Shown in pieces: positions 9,293-18,800 of a DNA stretch of 64,000 bases. The notes below the pieces were generated by a model. The model was not told the origin of the DNA. It did no database searches and worked only from the letters and a program-made list of their open reading frames with translations. Every line of letters begins with the position of its first letter. Positions within the stretch are counted from its first letter, which is position 1. Source of the DNA: Allofrancisella frigidaquae. GTDB lineage: Bacteria > Pseudomonadota > Gammaproteobacteria > Francisellales > Francisellaceae. The position numbers and the translations under genes are program-made. The stretch lies in the NCBI RefSeq assembly GCF_012222825.1, contig NZ_CP038017.1, positions 620,001 through 684,000 on the forward strand, in the 5' to 3' direction.

Positions 9293-10632
9293 GGGACTTT
9301 CCAAATAAATGTGTAAATTCTTAATTAACCTGCTAGATTATTTCTAGCGAAATATTAAGGATAGAAACAATGTCTAAGAATAAGAAGTCAGAAGATATTT
9401 ACACAGCTATTGCAGATCAAATAATAGATTCAGGTGTTGATATTAATCAAATGTTTGAGAAAGATGGTTTGCTAAAGCAACTAACAAAACGATTATTAGA
9501 AAAAGCACTAGATGCAGAAATGAATAGTCATCTTGGTTATTCAAAACACCAAAGGACTAATTCATCAAATGCTAGGAATGGCTATAGTAACAAGACATTA
9601 GCTACAGACACAGGTAATTTGGAAATATCAGTTCCACGAGATAGAGATAGTGACTTTGAACCTCAAATAGTTCCCAAAAGAGTCACCAAGATAAACGGCT
9701 TAGACCAAAAAATTATATCTTTGTATGCTAAAGGTATGAGTACTACAGATATCCAACAACAGTTATTTGAGTTATATGATACAAAGATAAGTACAAGCTT
9801 TATAAGTGATGTTACAGAAGCTATTATTGATGATGTTAAAGCATGGCAAAATAGACCTTTAGAGTCAGTTTATCCAATAGTGTTTTTTGACTGTATAGTC
9901 GTTAAAGTTAGAGAAGACAAGCATATTATTAATAAAGCTGTGTATGTGGCTCTTGGCATATCGTTAACTGGTCATAAGGATGTATTAGGTCTTTGGATCA
10001 GTCAAAATGAAGGTGCTAAATATTGGCTTAGTGTTTTTACTGAATTAAAGAATAGAGGCTTACAGGATATATTTATAGCATGTACTGATAATTTAAAAGG
10101 CATGTCTGATGCTATACAAGCTATATACCCTGAGACAAAGCATCAGCTTTGTATCGTTCATCAAATTCGTAATAGTCTTAAGTATGTGCCATATAAAGAC
10201 AAGAAAGAGGTAGCTAGAGAGTTAAAGAAAATATATGATGCTGATACCATTGCAATAGCTCAATCTGAGCTTGATAACTTTGCAAATAAATATGATACTA
10301 AATATCCTTTAATTTCAAAGTCATGGATAAATAATTGGGATAATTTAACTGTATTCTTGCAATATCCTCCAAAAATTCGTAAAGTTATTTACACTACTAA
10401 TGCGATTGAATCGCTTAATAGCCAGTTTAGGAAAGTCATTAAGAATAAAAAGCTATTTCCTAAAGATGACTCTGTTTTCAAATCTTTGTACTTGGCTATA
10501 GATTATTTGACTAAAAAATGGTCTATGCCTGTTAAATATTGGAATGAGGCTATGCCTTATTTCGCTATCGAGTTTGAGCATAGAATTCAGAGATTCATGT
10601 AAGTGAATTTACACAGTTAAGTGGAAAGGCTC
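9293..10632 (+). mobile_element. Complete IS256-family insertion sequence, copy 1 (1,340 bp)
   Basis: The element begins GGGACTTTCC and ends GGAAAGGCTC. The two ends form an imperfect terminal inverted repeat of about 28 bp; both contain TGTGTAAATTC. It is flanked by a perfect 8-bp direct repeat, TTAAAAAT, at 9285-9292 and 10633-10640, the target duplication expected for this family. The single gene encodes the transposase. A second copy of identical length lies inverted at 27,407-28,746. Intact ends and matching duplications show recent, probably still active, transposition. The insertion lies between parC and a decayed SAH-hydrolase-like fragment. Confidence 0.95.
9370..10602 (+). CDS. IS256-family (mutator-type) transposase, copy 1
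   Basis: A 410-residue DDE transposase. The catalytic acids are Asp174 (VFFDCIVV), Asp240 (ACTDNLKG) and Glu347 (TTNAIESLNSQF), with the IS256/MULE-specific C-x2-H after the second Asp (CIVHQIRNS). Its predicted protein is identical along its whole length to that of copy 2 at 27,437-28,669. It fills nearly the whole element, starting 77 bp inside the left end and stopping 30 bp before the right end. No frameshift or stop interrupts it, so it should be functional. Confidence 0.95.
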   Translation: MSKNKKSEDIYTAIADQIIDSGVDINQMFEKDGLLKQLTKRLLEKALDAEMNSHLGYSKHQRTNSSNARNGYSNKTLATDTGNLEISVPRDRDSDFEPQIVPKRVTKINGLDQKIISLYAKGMSTTDIQQQLFELYDTKISTSFISDVTEAIIDDVKAWQNRPLESVYPIVFFDCIVVKVREDKHIINKAVYVALGISLTGHKDVLGLWISQNEGAKYWLSVFTELKNRGLQDIFIACTDNLKGMSDAIQAIYPETKHQLCIVHQIRNSLKYVPYKDKKEVARELKKIYDADTIAIAQSELDNFANKYDTKYPLISKSWINNWDNLTVFLQYPPKIRKVIYTTNAIESLNSQFRKVIKNKKLFPKDDSVFKSLYLAIDYLTKKWSMPVKYWNEAMPYFAIEFEHRIQRFM

Positions 10633-10656
10633 TTAAAAATTCTGACCATTGATTTA

Positions 10657-10911
10657 TTAACTCTCCATCAAGGTGTTTGGTGTGATTTCAACAACACTAA
10701 TTTTAGCTCCAGCCTTAGTAAGGTATTTTGCAACTCCTCTACCTACTTTACCATAACCGAAAAGGACAAATTTTTTGTCTTTAAGGTCGGTAACTATTTC
10801 TTGCTGGACAAGTCTTATAAAAGCTTCACCAGAGCCGTACATACCTTCTAGGCAATCTTGCTTAGGTTTTAAGCCAGGGATATTTATATGAGTTATAAAT
10901 TCAGAGGCTTG
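10657..10911 (-). pseudogene. Remnant of S-adenosylhomocysteine-hydrolase-like NAD-binding domain
   Basis: An open stretch of 84 codons whose translation contains FVLFGYGKVGRGVAKYLTKA followed by AKISVVEI, the Rossmann dinucleotide-binding core of the AdoHcyase family. Upstream residues (PGLKPKQDCLEGMYGSGEAF) also fit. It is closed by stops on both sides and lacks the substrate-binding half and the C-terminus, against more than 400 residues in intact enzymes. It ends 25 bp from the IS256 copy. It is a decayed fragment rather than a gene. The intact mtnN gene nearby provides the alternative route for SAH breakdown. Confidence 0.7.
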
Positions 10912-10940
10912 TCAGTTTACGACAAATCATATCAATCCTG

Positions 10941-12383
10941 TTATTTCCACGTTTTGTCTGATTCAATAATAGCAAATTCATTTGTCGCAATAACTCCTTC
11001 GTCCCCAACAAGTGATAAATATTGTTCATATAACGATGGTCCTGTATTGTCTAGGACAAATTGAGGATTTAAGTCCTTTTTTATCAATACCTCAGATAAG
11101 CGACCGTAGTTTACAGACTTTCGCAACTTATTGTACATAAATTCTAACATCATTAATGCTCCTCTAGAGTACTGTGGCCCATACATAATAGCATTATATG
11201 CAGTATATGTTGCACTAGCATATTTACTTCCCAGGACTAGACTTATTTTTGAATCTTTATTACGAATTAATTTATTTGCTTCTTTCATTTTAGGGTGAAA
11301 ATAAGTATCAGTATCAAGATAAAGTCCTCCTTTCGTTAAAATCAAAATTAAGCGAAGGATATCACTTGCCATAGCGAAATGTTTATTCGGTCCTCCTATC
11401 AGATTCAATGAGAGATCATATAGCTCTCGTATAGCATTGTACTGTGTTTTGTCAATTTTAGTTTCCACGAATGCTTTGTTTATGTTATCATCCAAGTCAA
11501 GTACGCTAAGAATCTTTATTCGACCATTTCTATATAGCTTTTTAAATTGCTGAACTCCGTCAGGAAAAGATTTATTTAATTCAACTTTATCTGCATAAAC
11601 AGCTTCTTTAGACATTAACATTTTGTAATCTTTCATTAATCCATCCGACATTGGGGTGGATTGTCGAGCAGTGTATGCTAGATCTAAATAACTTAAACTT
11701 TTCTTCGATGGTAGCAGGACTAAATCATTCCTTAGACCTGGTTGAGTTATTCCCATAGTTTTTCCAGCTTGTTCCCTTTTCCATGGCACATGACTTACAT
11801 ATTCACTCATTGTTTGAACGTCTGATGTCCATACTATAGCTGTGTACTCTGGATTTAGGCTTAAAAAATCAGCTATATTGCAAAGATATGTTATTGGTAG
11901 TACTCGACCAAACCAAATAAAATGAACAAGGTTTGGTTGTGATGCGTGGATAGGATTATCTATTCTTAGTGAATTTAATAAGTTTTTCCCATCTAGAGAC
12001 TGTTCATACACCACCTTTCTTTCAAAATCAGTTTCCTTTAAAGCAGCGATTGGATCAACCTTTTTTCTCCTCCTCTCACTGTTTTCATTGGCTATGCTTT
12101 TCATGATTTTTACTTTATCAGGTAATATATATTCTTCACCTTTATGAATGGATTTTATTTTTTTTCCTGTAATCTCTATTTCATTAGGCAATATATATTC
12201 TTCGCCTTTATACATAGTTTTTGTTATTTTTTCAGGAAAATAGGTATTAAAATTATTGTAATCAGTTCCGAAAATTAATGATAGCGGCACCATTTTCCCT
12301 GAACAATCTCGAGTTAAGTTACAAGGTTCTCCATCATATCCACCCATCTTTTCTTTTTTACATATTTTACAAAAATATTTCAT
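10941..12383 (-). CDS. Putative toxin-type glycosyltransferase (DXD, GT44/TcdB-like) with N-terminal zinc-binding module
   Basis: A 480-residue protein with a strong ribosome site (AGGAGG) before its ATG. The catalytic region shows HFIWFG (Trp157), then MASDILRLILILTKGGLYLDTDTY with Asp341, Arg344 and the metal-binding Asp357-Thr-Asp359, then NTGPSLYEQY and a terminal SDKTW. This order follows the large clostridial toxin glucosyltransferase domain and related DXD sugar transferases, which glycosylate host proteins. Residues 1-30 hold Cys5-x2-Cys8-x12-Cys21-x5-Cys27, a probable zinc site. Residues 59-92 contain a tandem duplication of KGEEYILP. No signal peptide is visible. It is flanked by IS debris on both sides, indicating acquisition. 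The acceptor and sugar are unknown. Confidence 0.7.
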   Translation of the reverse strand: MKYFCKICKKEKMGGYDGEPCNLTRDCSGKMVPLSLIFGTDYNNFNTYFPEKITKTMYKGEEYILPNEIEITGKKIKSIHKGEEYILPDKVKIMKSIANENSERRRKKVDPIAALKETDFERKVVYEQSLDGKNLLNSLRIDNPIHASQPNLVHFIWFGRVLPITYLCNIADFLSLNPEYTAIVWTSDVQTMSEYVSHVPWKREQAGKTMGITQPGLRNDLVLLPSKKSLSYLDLAYTARQSTPMSDGLMKDYKMLMSKEAVYADKVELNKSFPDGVQQFKKLYRNGRIKILSVLDLDDNINKAFVETKIDKTQYNAIRELYDLSLNLIGGPNKHFAMASDILRLILILTKGGLYLDTDTYFHPKMKEANKLIRNKDSKISLVLGSKYASATYTAYNAIMYGPQYSRGALMMLEFMYNKLRKSVNYGRLSEVLIKKDLNPQFVLDNTGPSLYEQYLSLVGDEGVIATNEFAIIESDKTWK

Positions 12384-12717
12384 ATATTCATCCTCCTACT
12401 TTGTTTATGTTAGTCTAAATACTAAACAATTAAAACTTGAAAGAAGTTTATAGGTTAAAAATTCTGATTTATATATGGTGAAATTGATACATAAAGTAAG
12501 TTTTTGATAGGAAGTAACTTATGGGCTACCATATATAGTATAAATATTACAAATTTAATAACATATTTAATAACTATTAATGACCGAAGTAATATTTGTT
12601 ACAGAGCTTGGTAAAAATACCTTCATATTTGCTGCTTATATACTATTTTATATATTATGGTGGTTTAAAATATGAAACTAGGTTTTACATTTTTTATTTG
12701 CTAATGCAAATAGTATT
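12384..12717. other. AT-rich gap upstream of the glycosyltransferase; nothing coding seen
   Basis: The only element I can support is the Shine-Dalgarno (AGGAGG on the minus strand, just above 12,383) of the glycosyltransferase gene. The rest is AT-rich, with no RNA gene or repeat recognised. The promoter of the glycosyltransferase should lie here, but no convincing -10/-35 pair stands out. Confidence 0.5.
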
Positions 12718-12835
12718 TTACAAAAAATTTACAATATTGGTTATTTCTGTCTCCAGGTATCCTAATCCAAGTAAATTTTGTATACAATATCTATCTGAAA
12801 GAGTTAAATGTCTATGTGTAGCATTTTTTAACCCC
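12718..12835 (-). pseudogene. Scrap of an IS30-like transposase N-terminus
   Basis: On the minus strand this segment reads about 38 codons, including HLTLSDRYCIQNLLGLGYLE and then TEITNIVNFL before a stop. This fits the helix-turn-helix opening of IS30-family transposases (HLTxxERYxIxxLLxxGxSxxEIA). The rest of the element is missing. The match is short, so the family call is tentative. It lies upstream of the toxin-like glycosyltransferase, opposite to the IS256 copy on that gene's other side. Confidence 0.4.
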
Positions 12836-12876
12836 TTGGATTTTATTGGAACTTTACATACCATAATAAATCTCAT

Positions 12877-13038
12877 GTGGAATCCTCTTTCGATTATTTA
12901 CTAAATTTATTAGAAAGACTGATGGTGTTATTAGAAGGTGCTGTTGGGAGTATAGCTTCCTCTTCTAGGGTATCGGCAGTAACAACTGTTTTGTTATCTT
13001 TTTTTAAGTTTGCAAAAAAAACATGGGATAGAAGTTGA
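12877..13038 (+). CDS. Possible small hydrophobic protein or gene remnant upstream of mtnN
   Basis: A 53-codon frame from a GTG, reading VESSFDYLLNLLERLMVLLE and then a hydrophobic stretch ending KFAKKTWDRS. It stops 15 bp before mtnN. There is no clear ribosome site, and the frame runs back without a stop into the IS30-like scrap, so it may instead be the 3' remnant of a truncated gene. I do not recognise the family. Confidence 0.28.
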   Translation: MESSFDYLLNLLERLMVLLEGAVGSIASSSRVSAVTTVLLSFFKFAKKTWDRS

Positions 13039-13053
13039 AGTTGAGGAAAAACA

Positions 13054-13740
13054 GTGAGAAAAATAGCTATACTTGGTGCGATGGAAATTGAAATCCAGCC
13101 TATACTAGAAAAATTAGACAATTATCAAATAGTTGAATATGCAAATAACAAATATTACTTAGCTAATTACCAAGATAAAGAATTGGTTATCGCATATAGC
13201 AAAATAGGTAAAGTATTTTCTGCCATGACAGCAGCTATTATGATTGAGCGTTTTGGAGCTGAATGTTTACTCTTTACTGGAGTAGCTGGAGGATTACAAG
13301 AGCTACAAGTCGGTGATCTGCTAGCAGCTACAGCGACAGTACAACATGATGTTGATATAACAGCATTTGGTTATCCACATGGTAAAAATCCAGTTTCAGA
13401 GATCAAAATAGATACCTGTAAAGAGATGTTACAGAAAGCTCAACTGGTAGCAAAAGAGTTAGAGTTAGATCTTAAAATGGGTGTAATTGCTACAGGAGAT
13501 CAGTTTATTTGCGATACAGTAAAAAAAGATTTTGTAGTAGGCGAGTTTGCTGCAAAAGCTATAGAGATGGAAGGTGGTAGTGTTAATTTAGTATGTAATG
13601 AGCTTGGTATATCAAGTTTAATATTAAGAAGTATATCAGATACTGCAGATGGTGACGCACCAGAAAATTTTGATGAATTTGCTAAAATGGCAGCACAAAA
13701 ATCAGCAAATTTCGTTTTTAGCTTAATACAAAGAATATAA
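13054..13740 (+). CDS. mtnN: 5'-methylthioadenosine/S-adenosylhomocysteine nucleosidase
   Basis: A 228-residue nucleosidase that hydrolyses MTA and SAH to adenine plus the thioribose, recycling products of polyamine synthesis and methylation. The GAMEIEI motif (Glu13 matching E. coli Glu12), IEMEGGS (Glu173) and SDTADGD (Asp196) are the catalytic set. The start is a GTG preceded by GTTGAGG at suitable spacing. An ATG further in would lose the conserved KIAILGAM strand. slt starts 12 bp downstream, so the two probably form a unit. Confidence 0.95.
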   Translation: MRKIAILGAMEIEIQPILEKLDNYQIVEYANNKYYLANYQDKELVIAYSKIGKVFSAMTAAIMIERFGAECLLFTGVAGGLQELQVGDLLAATATVQHDVDITAFGYPHGKNPVSEIKIDTCKEMLQKAQLVAKELELDLKMGVIATGDQFICDTVKKDFVVGEFAAKAIEMEGGSVNLVCNELGISSLILRSISDTADGDAPENFDEFAKMAAQKSANFVFSLIQRI

Positions 13741-13752
13741 TAAAGGACAGTA

Positions 13753-15723
13753 ATGACAAAAAAATTTTTTATCGTTTTTTTAACTATAACGAGTTTAGAA
13801 TTTGGCTATAGTCTTACAGATCAGCAAATTAAGTCCTCAAAGCAAGCCATTCAGGCATTGTATGACAAAGACTATAAGTCTTATTATTTTCTCAAATCGA
13901 AGCTTAAAGATACGAGTATTTATTCTTATTTGCAGTATAAAGAAATTAGTTCAGAACCAGGTATTTTTGATCAAATGACTATAGATAGTTATTACAAGGA
14001 TAACAAAGACACATACTGGTTATCGCAATTATCTGATGACCTTGCGACGTATTATGCGAAAAATCATAATTGGGAGTTATTTGATAAATACTATACAGGT
14101 GGTCTAGGTGTTTCCGGAAAATGTTGGAGTATACAAGCTCAGTATGAGCAAGAAGATAAGGAAAAGGCTTTAAACGCATATGCTCAGCTATGGCAAGATA
14201 TGGTGTATATGCCATCTGGTTGTAATGAAATGCAAAAATATTGGGATAACTATGATCATAAAGCTAAAGATTATATTGTAACTAAAGCTTATACTTTAGC
14301 TTTTGCAGGTAAATTTAGCGATGCGTTATGGTTATTAAATACTTATGTAAAAAATAATGATGATTATGTGAATTACATTACAGCTTGGAAAGAAGTGACA
14401 AAAGATCCTAGTAAGCTGGATAACTTTATTTTAAAGTTCCATAGATATAAAAATTTTAATGACATCTTTGTAGAGATATCGAAAAATTTAATCAAAAAGG
14501 ATTCGGAAAATTATGCTAAAGTTTGGGATAGTTTAAAAAATACAAGGTATCTAAATGAGAAAACGAAACATCAGTGTATTTCTGAAATAGCAGTAAGTTT
14601 CGCGCGTTCTCAATCATTGCAAGCCAAACACTGGCTTGATAAAGTAGATAAGAGATATCTAGATACTATTGTTTGGGAATGGTTATTAAGAGTAGATCTA
14701 TATAATAGTGATTTTAAAGATTATATAAAAACTTATAGTAAGCTTCCTAAGCAATCTCAACAAGACAATGCTTGGAGATATTGGTTAGCATATAGTTATA
14801 AGAAATTAGGACAACAAGAAAAAGCGAAACAAATATTTGAGCAGTTAGCTAAAGAACCTTTAGAATATTATTCATTTTTGGCTGCTGATGAGTTGGGTAA
14901 ACCATATAACTATGGTGATAAACCTAATGATAAGCTAGACACTAAAGATATTAACGACTTATTAAAAGAACAAACAATACAACAGGCTATTGATTTGTAC
15001 CAGATTGATCAGTATACAGATTCTACTAGTTTATGGAAATGGAGTATTAGAAACAAATTAAAAAATGATCAAAAAGATGAAATAAAAAAATTAGCTCAAT
15101 TAGTAGCTAATGAGAATATGTACTATGCAGCTATATTTAATATGTCAGTTATTGGTCAGTATTCAAATATTAACTTGCTATTTCCTAAGGCTTTTATTTC
15201 TAAGGTTAAGGAGAATGCTGATAAGTATGCTATTGATAAAGGTCTAATCCTTTCTATAATGAGAAAAGAGTCACTTTTTGATATAGAAGCGAAATCACCA
15301 GCGGGTGCTAAAGGTTTAATGCAAGTAACTATACCAACAGCAGAATTTATAGTTAAAAAATATAAACTATCTTTAGTTGGAGCTAAGCTAGATAAGATTG
15401 ACACCCAAATATTTACTCCAGAGAATAATATTAAAATTGGTACCGCAAATTTATATTTTCTAGATAGTCTTTTTAATAAGAATATAATCTTGGGCATAGC
15501 AGCATATAATGCTGGTCCTGGAAATGTAGCTAAATGGTTAAATAGCAAAGAAGTCCCAGCTCCCATTTGGATAGAAAACATACCATTCGGTGAAACTAGG
15601 CACTATGTTCGTAAAGTTTTAGTTTATATGATTGTATATAATGATTTTGTCCTTAAAGATAAGCAAAAGCATATCAGTGACTTTCTTGGATCTAAGTTAT
15701 CCCATAAGTTAAGTTTTAGGTAG
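13753..15723 (+). CDS. slt: Soluble lytic murein transglycosylase (Slt70 type)
   Basis: A 656-residue protein with a short signal peptide (about residues 1-20). A long alpha-superhelical region runs from residue 30 to about 470, and a C-terminal GH23 domain follows. The catalytic glutamate is Glu506 in MRKESLFD, with AGAKGLMQV and later AAYNAGPGNVAKW completing the lysozyme-like fold. It cleaves peptidoglycan glycan strands in the periplasm, leaving 1,6-anhydromuropeptides. Length and organisation match E. coli Slt70. It is likely cotranscribed with mtnN; an AAAGGA ribosome site precedes its ATG. Confidence 0.92.
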   Translation: MTKKFFIVFLTITSLEFGYSLTDQQIKSSKQAIQALYDKDYKSYYFLKSKLKDTSIYSYLQYKEISSEPGIFDQMTIDSYYKDNKDTYWLSQLSDDLATYYAKNHNWELFDKYYTGGLGVSGKCWSIQAQYEQEDKEKALNAYAQLWQDMVYMPSGCNEMQKYWDNYDHKAKDYIVTKAYTLAFAGKFSDALWLLNTYVKNNDDYVNYITAWKEVTKDPSKLDNFILKFHRYKNFNDIFVEISKNLIKKDSENYAKVWDSLKNTRYLNEKTKHQCISEIAVSFARSQSLQAKHWLDKVDKRYLDTIVWEWLLRVDLYNSDFKDYIKTYSKLPKQSQQDNAWRYWLAYSYKKLGQQEKAKQIFEQLAKEPLEYYSFLAADELGKPYNYGDKPNDKLDTKDINDLLKEQTIQQAIDLYQIDQYTDSTSLWKWSIRNKLKNDQKDEIKKLAQLVANENMYYAAIFNMSVIGQYSNINLLFPKAFISKVKENADKYAIDKGLILSIMRKESLFDIEAKSPAGAKGLMQVTIPTAEFIVKKYKLSLVGAKLDKIDTQIFTPENNIKIGTANLYFLDSLFNKNIILGIAAYNAGPGNVAKWLNSKEVPAPIWIENIPFGETRHYVRKVLVYMIVYNDFVLKDKQKHISDFLGSKLSHKLSFR

Positions 15724-15828
15724 AATTTTTTTTGTGTCTAACAATGTGTTAGTGAAATTCTACCATGATTTTATAATTCTTTTATAGTAACATTTGTAGT
15801 TAAATTTATTTATAAAAAAATATTTATA

Positions 15829-18800
15829 ATGATTTCTCACCTTAGGGTTCATACAGGGTTTTCTGTTATTGACAGTACAGTTAGGCTAAATGAGCTTTTT
15901 GAAACAGCTAAACAAAAAGATATAGTTGCTTTAGCTTTGACTGATGTATGTAATTTATTTGCAGCTGTTAAATTTTATAAACAAGCCTTAAAAACAGGCA
16001 TCAAACCAATATTTGGTGTTGAGCTAAAAATAGATACTCAGTTGGGGATATGTGATTTAATATTACTAGCTGAAAATAATCAAGGGTATCAAAATATTGT
16101 TAACCTTATTTCAAGAGCATATCAGGAGGCTGATAGAGTAGGCTCAATTCCTTTAGTGCCTAAAAAATGGTTTAATCAAATGGATTTTAAAAATACTATT
16201 TGTTTAAGCGGCGGTCAAAATGGCGAGTTAGGTAAAGCTATACTTTCAAAAGATTCTAGTAAAATTTTAGAAGTTATATCAGAGTATATTAGTATCTTTG
16301 GCAAAGATAATTATTTTATAGAAATCCATAAATTAGGTTATGAAAATGAAGGCACATATGTTGAAAAAGCTTTAGAATTGGCCCATGAAAAAGGTTTGCT
16401 TGCTGTAGCTACTAATCTAACAGTATTTATGAATTCAGAAGATTATGATATTCATGAAATTAGAGCTTGCATTAACGAGAAAACAACTATCTTAGATGAG
16501 ACTAGAAAATCTAGGTTTACCCAAGAACAATATTTAAAGTCATCACAAGAAATGCACGAGACCTTTGGTGGTTTACCAGTATTGTTAACCAATACTTTAG
16601 CTATAGCAAGGCGTTGTAATGTTACATTTGAACTTGGTAAACCATCATTACCTACTGTTGGTATCCCAGAAGGTTTAACACAGAGAGAATATTTTTCAAA
16701 AATATGTTATAAAGGACTAGAAAAGCGTCTAGAAAAAATATTATCGCTTAAGTCTGCAGATAAACATGAGCATATAATTAAAACTTATAAAGAAAGATTA
16801 CAAAGAGAAATCGATATCATTTGTGATATGGGTTTTCCGGGGTATTTTCTTATAGTTGAGGATTTCATACGTTGGGCAAAAGAAAATGATATTCCAGTAG
16901 GACCTGGACGTGGTTCAGGGGCTGGTTCATTAGTAGCTTATTCTTTATCGATTACAGATATTGATCCTTTATCATACGGATTACTTTTTGAAAGGTTTTT
17001 GAATCCTGAAAGGGTATCAATGCCTGATTTTGATATAGATTTTTGTATCCAAGGTAGAGATAGAGTAATCAAATATGTTGAACAAAGGTATGGTAAGGAA
17101 AGCGTAGCCCAGATTATTACGTATGGAACAATGGCTGCTAAAGGTGTTGTGCGCGATGTAGTTAGAGTTATGGGGCAAAGTTTTGGTTTTGGTGATAGGA
17201 TAGCTAAACTTATTCCAGAAACACCTGGTACAACTTTTAAAAAAATTCTTCATGAAGGTGAGCCTTTGTATGAGGAAATGAAATCTGACGAGGATGTTGC
17301 AGAAATAGTTGAAAAAGCCCAAAAACTTGAAGGCTTACCACGTAGTTTAGGTAAACATGCAGCGGGTATTGTTATATCACCAACAGTTATATCTGAATTT
17401 GCTCCGATATACTGTGAGGACAAAGGTGGGGATATTGTTACTCAGTTTGACAAAGGCGATGTAGAAGATGTTGGCTTAGTCAAGTTTGACTTTCTAGGTT
17501 TAAAAAACTTAACGATAATAAATAACACTATTAAAAGTATTAATGCTAAGAAAAAAGCTGGTGAACCTTTTTTAAATATTTCTGATATTCCTTTAGATGA
17601 CAAATTAACCTATAAACTTTTACAAGCTGGTAATACTACAGGAATATTTCAGCTTGAATCACAGGGGATGCGTCAGATAGTTAAAGATCTTGGCACTTCA
17701 AATTTTGAAGAGATTATTGCACTAGTTGCGCTATACCGACCAGGACCTATGGAAAATATCCCAATATTTATAGATCGAAAACATGGGCGTAAGCAGATTT
17801 CTTATTTACATCCTTTACTTGAAGTGGTCCTTAAGGAAACCTACGGTATACCAGTTTATCAAGAGCAAGTAATGCAAATGGCACAAAAACTAGCTGGCTA
17901 CACTCTCGGAGCGGCAGACCTTTTACGTAGAGCAATGGGTAAAAAGAAACCAGAAGAGATGGAGCAACAACGTAAGATTTTTAAAGAAGGTGCTAAAAAA
18001 TACAATAACATTGAGTCTAGCTTAGCTGATGAAATATTTGACCAGATGGAAGCTTTTGCTGGTTATGGTTTTAATAAATCCCATGCTGCTGCATATGCTT
18101 TGATAGCTTATCAAACTGCTTGGTTAAAAGCGCATTATCCTGATGAATATATGGCTGCTCTCATGTCTGGTGATATGGGTAATACTGATCAGTTAGTTAA
18201 GTTTATTCTAGATTGTAAAAACATGGGAATATCAGTCCAAGCCCCTAATATAAACACTAGTGTATATGCTTGTATTGCTGTTTCAAAAGGTACTATATTA
18301 CTTGGCTTAGGAGCTATAAAAGGGCTTGGTGGAGAAGCTATCAAAAGTATTCTTACGGAACGGGAGTTAGCAGGTAAATTCAGTTCAATTTTTGATTTAT
18401 GTCGTAGAGTAGATTTACGTAAAGTCAATAAAAAAGCTCTTGAGGCGTTATGTTTTGCTGGCGCTATAAATGGTATTTCAAAAAACAGAGCTACAGCTTT
18501 TAATTCTATAGAAAAAGCTATAAAAAATGCCGGTTACGTCAACGAGATGAATGCTGCTGGTCAAGATGATTTGTTTGGCTTTACAGAACAAGAAAGTGAT
18601 ACAGATTCTGAATTTGAAAAAGAATGTTTCGCAGAAGAATGGAGCTTAAGGGAATTATTAATAAATGAAAAAAAAGCTTTGGGCATGTACTTTACTGGAC
18701 ATATTCTTGATGAAGAAAGTCACTGGCGTAATCATGTAAGTTTTAGTGACCTTGAAAAAATACAACGCTCAAATATGGATGGAAATTCAGTTAGAATTAT

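Noticed and set aside
12596..12904. A 102-codon plus-strand frame
   Set aside because: It starts at TTG without a ribosome site, has no family features, and overlaps the IS30-like scrap on the other strand.
15724..15828. CTAACA/TGTTAG hairpin as a terminator after slt
   Set aside because: The stem is only 6 bp and no T-tract follows, so I do not call it.
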